Shown here in pieces: positions 19,141-27,547 of a DNA stretch of 64,000 bases; position 1 is the first letter of the stretch, and each line of letters opens with the position of its first letter. A model generated the notes under the pieces. That model did not search any database. It worked only from the letters and a program-made list of their open reading frames with translations, and was not told the DNA's origin. The translations under genes were made by a program, and so were the position numbers. The stretch comes from Ohtaekwangia koreensis (GTDB taxonomy: Bacteria; Bacteroidota; Bacteroidia; Cytophagales; Cyclobacteriaceae), in contig NZ_FUZU01000001.1 in assembly GCF_900167975.1 (NCBI RefSeq), forward strand, positions 2,463,655-2,527,654, given 5' to 3'.

Positions 19141-21426
19141 ATGAAAGAGTATTTAAAGCACCACGAGTGGCAGATCATTGAAGAAGGATTGGATCCTCAC
19201 TATAATAAGATTTCTGAAAGTGTATTCAGCATCGGGAATGGGCGCATGGGACAACGTGCGAATTTCGAGGAAGAGTATTCCGGAGAAACGCTTCGCGGAA
19301 GTTATGTGGCCGGAGTATATTATCCCGATAAGACGCGGGTGGGATGGTGGAAGAACGGTTACCCGGAGTATTTTGCGAAAGTACTGAATGCTCCCAACTG
19401 GATCGGTATTCATATCAGCATTGAAAACCAGAAGCTGGATCTTGCTAAGTGTAAAGTTGAAGACTTTACACGTATACTGGACATGAAAACCGGACTGCTG
19501 TCACGCAGTTTTGTAGCCACGTTCGCAGATGGAAAGAAAGTTCGGGTGGAATCGAAACGATTCTGCAGCATGGCTCATGGTGAAATCGGTGCGATACGGT
19601 ATGCCATCACACCACTCAATTTTTCAGGTAAAGCGTTTCTCTCGATCTATGTCGATGCGGATGTTGTGAATAAAGATTCCAATTACGATGAAAAATTCTG
19701 GGAGGAAGTATATAAAGCAGCTTCCGAAGGTAAAGCGATTGTAACGGCACAAACGAAGAAAACATTCTTTCATGTGACGACCGGTATGCGGTACGTTGTG
19801 GAGTCGGAAGGCAAGAAAGTAAACTACGGGCGTATCAATATCGAGCAGCGCGAAAAGTTTGCGGGCAATATAATTCAGGTCGATTTGGTAGAAGGGAAAG
19901 AGCTTGTGGTATATAAATACGCTGCTATACTTTCTTCTGAGAATCATCCGAAAGATCAACTGGTAGCAGCTTGTAACAAAGTACTGGATGAAGCCTTTAC
20001 TAAGAAATTCGATAAGCTCTTCGAGGAGCACGCCAAAGTGTGGGAACACAAATGGGAAGAATGCGATATTACCATTGAAGGAGATATAGCAGCGCAACAG
20101 GGTATTCGCTTTAATATATTTCAGCTGACCCAAACTTATACCGGTGAGGATGAAAGATTGAACATCGGCCCGAAAGGTTTTACAGGCGAGAAATATGGTG
20201 GAAGTACATATTGGGATACAGAGGCATACTGCCTGCCGTTCTACCTCAGTACATCCGAACCAAAAGTAGCGCGCAACCTGCTTATATACCGCTATAAACA
20301 TTTGGAGAAGGCAATAGAGAATGCCAAGAAGTTAGGTTTTAAAGATGGCGCAGCCTTTTATCCATTCGTTACGATGAATGGTGAAGAGTGTCATAATGAG
20401 TGGGAGATTACATTCGAGGAAATTCATCGCACCAGCGCTATGGCGTACGCGATGCGTGATTATGTGGAATATACCGGTGATAAAAATTACTTTACCGAAT
20501 TCGGTCTTGAAGTCTTGATTGGTATAGCACGCTTCTGGGCACAACGTGTGAATTTCTCGGCAGAGAAAAATAAGTATGTAATCCTGGGCGTTACCGGTCC
20601 AAATGAATACGAGAACAACGTAAACAACAACTGGTATACAAATTACCTGGGGGCATGGACGTTACGATTCGCGCAGCAGGCAATCGACTATGTAAAGAGC
20701 GCGGACTCGAAACGATTTGGTGAGATTGTTTCAAAAACGAATTTCAAAGAACAAGAGGAGACCAGCAAGTGGAAGGAGATTGTTGAGAAGATGTACTATC
20801 CGCTGGATGAGAAACGCGGTATCATTCTTCAACAGGATGGTTTCATGGACAAAGAAATTCTGCGCGTAAGTGAATTGAAGAAGGAAGATCGCCCCATTAA
20901 TCAGAAATGGTCGTGGGATAGAATTCTTCGCTCATGCTTTATCAAGCAAGCGGATGTACTGCAAGGTATATTTCTCTTTGAAGACGATTTTGATATAGAG
21001 ACTATTCGTAAGAATTATGATTTCTACGAGCCCCTTACCGTTCATGAATCATCACTTTCACCTTGTGTACACGTTATACTCGCATCGAAGTTAGGGTATA
21101 AATCAAGTGCGTATGATCTATACCTGCGCACAGCACGCCTTGACCTTGACGACTATAACAACGATACGGAAGAAGGTTGCCACATTACCTCCATGGCAGG
21201 TACATGGATGAGCGTGGTAAAAGGATTTGGTGGCATGCGTATCCGCGAAGGCAAACTATATTTTAATCCCTTCATTCCGGATCAATGGAAATCCTATTCG
21301 TTCCGGATTGAATTCCGTGGGCGTGTACTCAAAATAAAAGTAAGCAAAGATGGAGTGGAGACGAAGCTCGAGTCAGGCGCTCCTTTAACCATCGATGTGA
21401 AAGGCGAAAGCGTTGAATTGAAGTAA
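19141..21426 (+). CDS. GH65 disaccharide phosphorylase (maltose/kojibiose/trehalose type)
   Basis: A 761-aa cytosolic GH65 enzyme with no signal peptide. It should phosphorolyse an alpha-linked glucose disaccharide to beta-glucose 1-phosphate and glucose. Layout: N-terminal beta-sandwich (about 1-270), (alpha/alpha)6 catalytic barrel (about 320-690), C-terminal beta-sheet. YWDTEA at 357-362 and TGPNEYENNV with general acid Glu489 are intact. The length and the adjacent beta-phosphoglucomutase favour a phosphorylase rather than a hydrolase. Whether maltose, kojibiose, nigerose or trehalose is the substrate depends on loop residues that cannot be resolved by eye. A terminator follows 22 bp after the stop. 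Confidence 0.92.
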   Translation: MKEYLKHHEWQIIEEGLDPHYNKISESVFSIGNGRMGQRANFEEEYSGETLRGSYVAGVYYPDKTRVGWWKNGYPEYFAKVLNAPNWIGIHISIENQKLDLAKCKVEDFTRILDMKTGLLSRSFVATFADGKKVRVESKRFCSMAHGEIGAIRYAITPLNFSGKAFLSIYVDADVVNKDSNYDEKFWEEVYKAASEGKAIVTAQTKKTFFHVTTGMRYVVESEGKKVNYGRINIEQREKFAGNIIQVDLVEGKELVVYKYAAILSSENHPKDQLVAACNKVLDEAFTKKFDKLFEEHAKVWEHKWEECDITIEGDIAAQQGIRFNIFQLTQTYTGEDERLNIGPKGFTGEKYGGSTYWDTEAYCLPFYLSTSEPKVARNLLIYRYKHLEKAIENAKKLGFKDGAAFYPFVTMNGEECHNEWEITFEEIHRTSAMAYAMRDYVEYTGDKNYFTEFGLEVLIGIARFWAQRVNFSAEKNKYVILGVTGPNEYENNVNNNWYTNYLGAWTLRFAQQAIDYVKSADSKRFGEIVSKTNFKEQEETSKWKEIVEKMYYPLDEKRGIILQQDGFMDKEILRVSELKKEDRPINQKWSWDRILRSCFIKQADVLQGIFLFEDDFDIETIRKNYDFYEPLTVHESSLSPCVHVILASKLGYKSSAYDLYLRTARLDLDDYNNDTEEGCHITSMAGTWMSVVKGFGGMRIREGKLYFNPFIPDQWKSYSFRIEFRGRVLKIKVSKDGVETKLESGAPLTIDVKGESVELK

Positions 21427-21447
21427 GTTTGTATATATAAATATTAG

Positions 21448-21480
21448 AAAGCCTGAAGTCGTAGATTTCGGGCTTTTTTT
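21448..21480 (+). terminator. Rho-independent terminator after the GH65 operon
   Basis: A stem of about 10 bp (21448-21457 with 21467-21476, one T-G pair) and a 9-nt loop is followed by a T-run to 21480. It closes the sugar kinase/phosphorylase cluster. Confidence 0.88.
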
Positions 21481-22144
21481 GTTCGAGTAGTTTTTATATA
21501 CTTTTATTATACTTTATATATAAATGCTATGTGGTATATACTGGGGTGAGCGCTACATACGTAATCATAAATCGTAATATGATAGGGCAACGACTTCTTT
21601 TGGTTATCAAGAGGTATGGTAATCATGATGGTTAGTACACGTTTTAATTTCTTTTTACTAACAGTGTTAATTCGATTTTCGCTGTTCATTTGATTATGCC
21701 TGGATATGTTACAGACAAGAATTATCTCGCTTCTTTGATTTTTTTGTTGGGATCTGAACGATGATCTATACCACAAACCACGCTTCATGCTACATACGAA
21801 ATGTCAACCATAGAGAATGATTTATCGATAGCTATTAGAGTACGTGAACAAGTGAACTAGTAGTTAATATATTTTGAAGATATACAGATGCAAGTAACTT
21901 GGTTATATATTCACTAAAGGAAGCATAAGATATTTATTCGATTTTATACTCGATATGCGTGATGACAAACATTATACAATTATATCGATGGTAATGGGTA
22001 TATTTAACTCGTTGAATGATCTTCCAATAGCTTTCTTAAATCTTATTTAGTGATTAAAGACATCAATTTATTCACGGGGTTTTAGCGATTTATGTTTGAT
22101 CAGCTATAGAGTACGTTAAATCTTGTCAAGCGTTGACATACAAA
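21481..22144. other. Long AT-rich intergenic gap
   Basis: About 660 bp with no convincing gene. Small open frames on either strand have no recognisable motif, start context or codon pattern. The stretch is AT-rich with many TATA-type runs. It probably holds the promoter of the sensor kinase at its right end; near 22095 a TTTG lies upstream of a TAAATCTTG, roughly the Bacteroidota -33/-7 layout, but this is weak. Confidence 0.6.
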
Positions 22145-25100
22145 ATGCGCCTTTATTTAATATTTATTTTGATATTTATCGGCAGCTGTAAATCTGGCTT
22201 CGGGCAACAGCTTTTTGTACAGCGCTATCCGACCGAGACACACCAGGCATCTGTTCAAAATTGGAATATTGCACAGGATCAACAAGGTACTTTCTTCTTC
22301 GCGAACACAGATGGCGTATTAATATTTGATGGTATTCACTGGGACCTATTACCGCTACCGGGCAATGCGTATTGCCGTGGGCTTGCTATAGATGAAAATG
22401 GAAAGGTATATGTAGGCGCAGAGAATGGATTTGGATACCTCCAAAAAAAGTTGGATGGTAAATTTGAATACGTTTCACTCATGGGGTTGTTGGACGAAAA
22501 GACTCGCGCTGCCGTCCAGTCAACGGATAATGTAGCGGTATACGATGGATCGGTTTTTTTTAGTGATGAGATGCATTGCTATATATACCGTAATGAAAAG
22601 GTCGATGTTTTGGATATGCCCAATATATGGTTTGTCCCTTTAGGTGATTCTTTGTATGGCATAGATGAGAATGCGAGTATACTATATCATTATCAGGACG
22701 GTGCTTTTCGAAACACATATTTGAAACTTGAAATCCGCAGTACCCGGCTGGTTGTTGGTTACAAAGAGAAATACCTCCTGATAGTAGACCGGCAGAATCG
22801 AGTGTTAGTGGTCGATCCCAAATCGAAGAAAACACAGATTCTTTCCGAAGAAATTAATGCAACGATAAGAAATCTTTTTGTAAGACGAATTTGCCCATTG
22901 ACGGATGGAAGATTTGCAATTCTTACGGATCAAGAGATAATCATTATTGACTTGAATGGAAAAATTCTTAGCAAGGTCACGAGCGGAATGCTGAGCGAAA
23001 GTAATTTATGGTCTTCTATATTTTATGAAGATGCTCAACATAATGTATGGTTTGTAACCGATGAATTTCTGGGGTTGGTTATTACGAGCTCTCCTATAGC
23101 ATATTATGATAAGACCAACGGTTTTAAAGGCGTTGTATTTTCGTTGGGAGCACAAGGTGAAGAACGATATGTTGGTACCGATGTAGGACTATATCATCAG
23201 CAACGCAACCACCAGTTTGAATTTATTCAGGGTACAGATGGTATCATTTGGAATATTTATAATTACAAAAATCGGAATTACCTGGCACATTCAGATGGTG
23301 TTTTTGAAGTCGTGCAGCAGCAAGTGACAAAATTGATCGCACATGAGAGTGTCCTATCCATATGTGTTCTCAGGCATAATCCGGAATGTATAGTGATGGG
23401 AACTTTTGATACGGGTATATGGCTGCTGACAAAAAGTAAAGGCTCCTGGAGTAAGCGTAAGATAAAAGGCTTTGATGAAGAAGCGCGATTTATACAGCAA
23501 GATACTTTAGGTGACTTATGGATTTCGCATGATGGAAAGGGTATCTGGAAATTGCGGTTGAATGAAGAGATGGACTCTATCATTGAAAAAACAATTTACA
23601 CCACATCATCCGGACTTCCTTCCAATCTTAACAACCGGGTTTTTAAATTAAGTAATGAGGAGATTGTTGTTGGAACTGCGAATGGTATATATACTTATAA
23701 TGAAACCAGCGATATTTTTGAGCCTGACAATCGATTTGTCAAAGCCTTACAAGGAAGTATTGTCTACTCACTTGCAGAATCGCCAGAAGGGCAAATATAT
23801 TTCCGTGGGAGAGAGTCGCGGGAAAAAATGAAACAAGTTTCAGGAGTATTACTGAAACAGGCTGATAATACTTACAATGTGCTACGCACTCCTTTTGATA
23901 AAATTACCTGGGTTGATTCGGACGCGCCTTTAATTGCCACACAAAGCGGAGCATGGTTCGGTAATAATAATAAAGTGATTGCCTATAATCCGAACCAGCA
24001 GACATTCTTTGAGGAATCGCTTGAGCCCATTATAAAAATGGTGACGGCTGCCGATTCTGTAATTTATGTAGATCGTCTCATACATCGGACCATGAATATT
24101 CCCTATTCAAAGAACAGTATGTTGTTTAGTTTCAATGTGATGTACTATGAAGATGTTGAAAAGAATGAATTTCAATATAAGCTTACGGGTCTTGATAAAG
24201 AGTGGTCAGCGTGGACCAACGCAAGAGAAGCACACTTTACAAATTTGCCGGAAGGCGATTACACTTTCGAAGTGCGTGCCAGAAATGTTTACAACAATGA
24301 AAGTAACGTAGCCAGCTATACATTTCATGTTGATCCCCCTATATATAGAACTGTTTGGGCCTACATAGTATATGTACTATTGTTTATCGCTTTAGTATAT
24401 TGGCTTACTGTCCTGCGGACAAAAAGAGTAAACATTCAAAAGCGAATTTTGGAGCACGAAGTACATGAAAAGACTAAGGAAATTCTGATGCAAAGTGAAG
24501 CCCTTGAGCAGCAAGCCGAAATATTGAAGGCATCGAATAATACAAAGGATAAATTATTTTCTATCATATCTCATGACCTGCGCGGACCAATACGTCAGTT
24601 CGGTGAAGTATTTAATTTGCTTGAACAGGGGTATATATCAGTTGAAGAATTTCAACACAAGCTTATGCCCAACTTGAAGGAAAGCGCCAATTATGTAGCT
24701 ACACTAACCGATAATTTGTTGCAATGGGCAAAAGGACAAATGGGAGGTATTCTGGTGAACAAGTCTGAATTTAATCTGACAGATGTCATTCATGAGAATA
24801 TTAGCCTGCTCAATCCTCAAGCTATTAAAAAATCAATCACTGTTAAAACGGAAATAACAGAAGGGCTCCCGAAAGTGTATGCAGATAAAGATATGGTAAG
24901 TCTCATTGTTCGCAACCTTGTTAGCAATGCTATTAAATTTACTCCTGAAAGGGGAATTGTTTCGGTCATCGCGAAACCAGAACCTGGCTATATATTTATA
25001 TCGGTGCATGACAATGGAACCGGTCTTTCTGAGGAAGATATTAACAAAATCCTGGGAAAAGAATATTTTACTAAATATGGAACGTCAGGAGAGAAGGGGT

Positions 25101-25219
25101 CTGGACTAGGGCTTATGCTCTGTTGCGAGTTTATTGAAAAAAATGGCGGCAAGTTCAGTATCGAAAGCCAGCAAGGAGTTGGAAGTACATTTACATTTTG
25201 TTTGACAATTGTACAGTAA
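22145..25219 (+). CDS. Propeller (Reg_prop/Y_Y_Y) sensor histidine kinase
   Basis: A ~1024-aa membrane sensor kinase of the Reg_prop type. I take ATG 22145 over TTG 22133 because it opens directly into the export signal (MRLYLIFILIFIGSC). A periplasmic two-domain beta-propeller spans about 25-650, then a Y_Y_Y domain (about 655-730, YKLTGLDKEWSAW), one membrane helix (about 737-757), a coiled linker, HisKA with phospho-acceptor His810 in SHDLRGP, and HATPase_c ending GSGLGLMLCCEFI. Unlike hybrid two-component proteins of glycan loci it stops after the ATPase: there is no receiver or AraC output domain, and no response regulator gene is adjacent. Confidence 0.93.
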   Translation: MRLYLIFILIFIGSCKSGFGQQLFVQRYPTETHQASVQNWNIAQDQQGTFFFANTDGVLIFDGIHWDLLPLPGNAYCRGLAIDENGKVYVGAENGFGYLQKKLDGKFEYVSLMGLLDEKTRAAVQSTDNVAVYDGSVFFSDEMHCYIYRNEKVDVLDMPNIWFVPLGDSLYGIDENASILYHYQDGAFRNTYLKLEIRSTRLVVGYKEKYLLIVDRQNRVLVVDPKSKKTQILSEEINATIRNLFVRRICPLTDGRFAILTDQEIIIIDLNGKILSKVTSGMLSESNLWSSIFYEDAQHNVWFVTDEFLGLVITSSPIAYYDKTNGFKGVVFSLGAQGEERYVGTDVGLYHQQRNHQFEFIQGTDGIIWNIYNYKNRNYLAHSDGVFEVVQQQVTKLIAHESVLSICVLRHNPECIVMGTFDTGIWLLTKSKGSWSKRKIKGFDEEARFIQQDTLGDLWISHDGKGIWKLRLNEEMDSIIEKTIYTTSSGLPSNLNNRVFKLSNEEIVVGTANGIYTYNETSDIFEPDNRFVKALQGSIVYSLAESPEGQIYFRGRESREKMKQVSGVLLKQADNTYNVLRTPFDKITWVDSDAPLIATQSGAWFGNNNKVIAYNPNQQTFFEESLEPIIKMVTAADSVIYVDRLIHRTMNIPYSKNSMLFSFNVMYYEDVEKNEFQYKLTGLDKEWSAWTNAREAHFTNLPEGDYTFEVRARNVYNNESNVASYTFHVDPPIYRTVWAYIVYVLLFIALVYWLTVLRTKRVNIQKRILEHEVHEKTKEILMQSEALEQQAEILKASNNTKDKLFSIISHDLRGPIRQFGEVFNLLEQGYISVEEFQHKLMPNLKESANYVATLTDNLLQWAKGQMGGILVNKSEFNLTDVIHENISLLNPQAIKKSITVKTEITEGLPKVYADKDMVSLIVRNLVSNAIKFTPERGIVSVIAKPEPGYIFISVHDNGTGLSEEDINKILGKEYFTKYGTSGEKGSGLGLMLCCEFIEKNGGKFSIESQQGVGSTFTFCLTIVQ

Positions 25220-25333
25220 TTCTTTGTAGCAACAATTAAAGCATAGTGCGAATCTAAGTTCGTACGCTGTTATCCGGTTTTTATTGTGGCGTTTTTGGGA
25301 TTTATACACCTTAGCCTATATCTTCGCGATGTC

Positions 25334-25377
25334 TTATCTGTTATTTGCTAATAGATAACCATTAATCAACGGATAAC
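25334..25377. promoter_or_regulatory. Hairpin and GATAAC repeats upstream of the CE2-like esterase
   Basis: A 10-bp inverted repeat (25334-25343 with 25349-25358, one G-T pair, 5-nt loop) overlaps one of two direct GATAAC copies (25354 and 25372). A reverse copy, GTTATCCG at 25269-25276, is complementary to CGGATAAC at 25370-25377. The placement 15-60 bp before the esterase start suggests an operator or leader structure; function is inferred only from position. Confidence 0.35.
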
Positions 25378-25393
25378 TGTTAAAGGACTTGAT

Positions 25394-26449
25394 ATGCGAA
25401 TTTTTATTGGAGTACTGATTTTATTTTATACCTCGTTAACGTGGGCCAACCCGGTTACATTTATACCAGCCAATCATCCCGATATACAGTATACGGGCCG
25501 CATTGATTTTTCAAATCCGAAGTTGCCCAGATTTTGGGCTGCGGGAGTATATCTACAGATGAAGTTCCAGGGTTCGTCCTGCGCTATAATTCTGAATGAC
25601 GAAGTACTCTACGGCAAATACCATAACTACCTTGAGATAGCTCTCGATGACCAGAAACCTTTCAGGGTTCAGATGACAGGCAAGACCGATACCATCAAGC
25701 TTGACAATGTAAAATCGGGTATACATACCGTTACCATCTGCAAGAACACGGAAGCACTGATCGGTTACCTGGAGTTTGTCGGTATTCAGTGTGAGAAATT
25801 ATTGCCGATGCCGCCAAAACCAAAACGTAAAATTGAATTCATAGGCAATTCGATCACCTGTGGAATGGGCAGTGATGTTGCTGCGATACCCTGTAACAAA
25901 GCCGAATGGTATGATCAGCACAATGCATACTATAGCTATGGGGCTATCGTGGCGAGAACCTTACAAGCGCAGTATCATTTAACATCGGAATCGGGAATCG
26001 GCCTTATTCATAATTGCTGTGATAAGCCTTTCTTGATGCCGCAGGTATTTGATAAAGTCAACGTTGGTTCGAATGTCGTTCCGTGGAATTTCAAAAACTA
26101 TATTCCGGATGTGGTGGCTGTTTGCCTGGGAGAAAATGATGGTATACAAGACTCCGTAAAATTCTGCAGCGCCTATATAGATTTCATTCATACGCTGCGG
26201 AGCCATTATCCAAAAGCGCAGATTGTTTGTATGAGCAGTCCGATGGCAAATGCTGCGTTAACAAAGCAAATGAAGAATTACCTGACGGGAATCGTAAACC
26301 ATGCAGTTAAACAGGGCGATCGGAAAGTGAGTAAGTTTCTATATTCGCGAACCTATGAAAGCGGCTGTGGCGGTCATCCTGACTTAAAAGACCATCAGTT
26401 AATGGCAAACGAAGTGACAACGTACCTGAAGTCTCTCATGAAGTGGTAA
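25394..26449 (+). CDS. SGNH/CE2-like carbohydrate esterase
   Basis: A 351-aa exported esterase with a signal peptide (MRIFIGVLILFYTSLTWA). The N-terminal jelly-roll domain (about 20-135) and the SGNH hydrolase domain (about 140-350) match the acetylxylan-esterase CE2 layout. The catalytic serine is Ser153 in FIGNSITCG; the Asn block is LGENDG, and the C-terminal GGHPDLKDHQ supplies a conserved histidine. It probably removes acetyl groups from hemicellulose-type glycans in the periplasm. It lies 174 bp after the sensor kinase, in the same direction; a regulatory link is possible but not shown. Confidence 0.88.
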   Translation: MRIFIGVLILFYTSLTWANPVTFIPANHPDIQYTGRIDFSNPKLPRFWAAGVYLQMKFQGSSCAIILNDEVLYGKYHNYLEIALDDQKPFRVQMTGKTDTIKLDNVKSGIHTVTICKNTEALIGYLEFVGIQCEKLLPMPPKPKRKIEFIGNSITCGMGSDVAAIPCNKAEWYDQHNAYYSYGAIVARTLQAQYHLTSESGIGLIHNCCDKPFLMPQVFDKVNVGSNVVPWNFKNYIPDVVAVCLGENDGIQDSVKFCSAYIDFIHTLRSHYPKAQIVCMSSPMANAALTKQMKNYLTGIVNHAVKQGDRKVSKFLYSRTYESGCGGHPDLKDHQLMANEVTTYLKSLMKW

Positions 26450-26451
26450 GA

Positions 26452-27366
26452 TCAGGCCGTTGCCGGAAGAAATACTTCAGCCATCATGCACCGTGCACTA
26501 CCCCCGCCGTTGCGTTCAATGGTATCGAGGCTCGAATGGATAATCGGATTATACCGCTCAATTTCAGAAACCTGTTCAGCTGTAAGAGATGAATAAGCCT
26601 GGGATGACATGATCAGAAATTTTTTACCTTCCCGGTTTCTCACTTGCAACATGTTACCTGCAAAGTGATTCATCTGATCGAGGGTAATGTCAATAATCTT
26701 CTTGTTGGTTTTTCCGATCACACTCATCGTCTCGTTGCGTTCCGCTATCGAGGGTATAGACTCCAGGCAAATGACCACATACTCATCGCCCACACACATC
26801 ATTACATTGGTGTGATATATAGGAAATCCATTCGCATCGGTTGCAACAAACGTCTGAGGGGTATATCCGAGTTGTTTGCAGAACTCATGGAGTACCGTTG
26901 CATCTGTTCGTTGTGAGAGGCATGCATAGGCAATTTTATACTCGCGATCCAGTACCATACTTCCCGTTCCCTCTAGGAAGAGATCTCGGTTCTCAAAGGT
27001 AGAAAGGTCAATCTGTTTGGCTATCGTAAACTGTTTCCGAATCGTTTCTATAACATGGGCTTTCCGTTCTTGTCTCCGGTTTACTGCATACATGGGATAA
27101 AGGACTATACTTCCATCATCATGAAAAGAAACCCAGTTGTTGGGAAATATCGAGTCGGGAGTATGCGGCTCTGCAGTATCGTTCACAACGGTAACATCTA
27201 TACCGTGTTCGCGTAGTCGCGTCACAAAATCATCAAACTCTTTTAATGCCAGATCCTGCGCATGTATATCCTGCGTAGATTGAAAAGCATTATTGACAGC
27301 AGTCTGTGCGTTGTATTCAAATTGCACCGGCCGGATCATCAGCAAATGCGATGTGGTTTGTGACAT
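26452..27366 (-). CDS. ctlX: CtlX, amidinotransferase-fold citrulline utilisation hydrolase
   Basis: A 304-aa member of the arginine deiminase / amidinotransferase superfamily, matching the CtlX branch. The start is ATG at 27366 (MSQTTSHLLMIRPVQF); a GTG 39 bp upstream is open but the family begins at the later Met. Catalytic-fold landmarks are the IFPNNWVSFH block, the HTNVMM block and the C-terminal GGGSARCMMAEVF segment with the likely nucleophile Cys. It should act on citrulline or a related guanidino/ureido compound in the cytosol. It is followed upstream on the same strand by an arginine deiminase, consistent with an arginine-citrulline route. Confidence 0.87.
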   Translation of the reverse strand: MSQTTSHLLMIRPVQFEYNAQTAVNNAFQSTQDIHAQDLALKEFDDFVTRLREHGIDVTVVNDTAEPHTPDSIFPNNWVSFHDDGSIVLYPMYAVNRRQERKAHVIETIRKQFTIAKQIDLSTFENRDLFLEGTGSMVLDREYKIAYACLSQRTDATVLHEFCKQLGYTPQTFVATDANGFPIYHTNVMMCVGDEYVVICLESIPSIAERNETMSVIGKTNKKIIDITLDQMNHFAGNMLQVRNREGKKFLIMSSQAYSSLTAEQVSEIERYNPIIHSSLDTIERNGGGSARCMMAEVFLPATA

Positions 27367-27547
27367 TTTTTTTTGTTTTAGTCCATTAAAGTTTTGAGCT
27401 TTCACTCGATTACTACAAAGTGAAGAGATGTATATCTGTTTTACTTCCGGTAAACTCTTCGCTCGCAGCTATATTACGTTTATAGCTTGTTGGCTATATT
27501 TAATTTCGAAGCATATAACGCAAGACTGTTTAAAAGTCTCGTAGCAT

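Noticed and set aside
19624-20301. 225-codon - strand frame inside the GH65 phosphorylase gene
   Set aside because: Shadow frame opposite a strongly conserved enzyme; rich in Phe/Ile/Cys as antisense translations often are.
21507-21788. 93-codon - strand frame in the long gap after the GH65 operon
   Set aside because: No domain, no plausible start signal, composition typical of translated AT-rich spacer.
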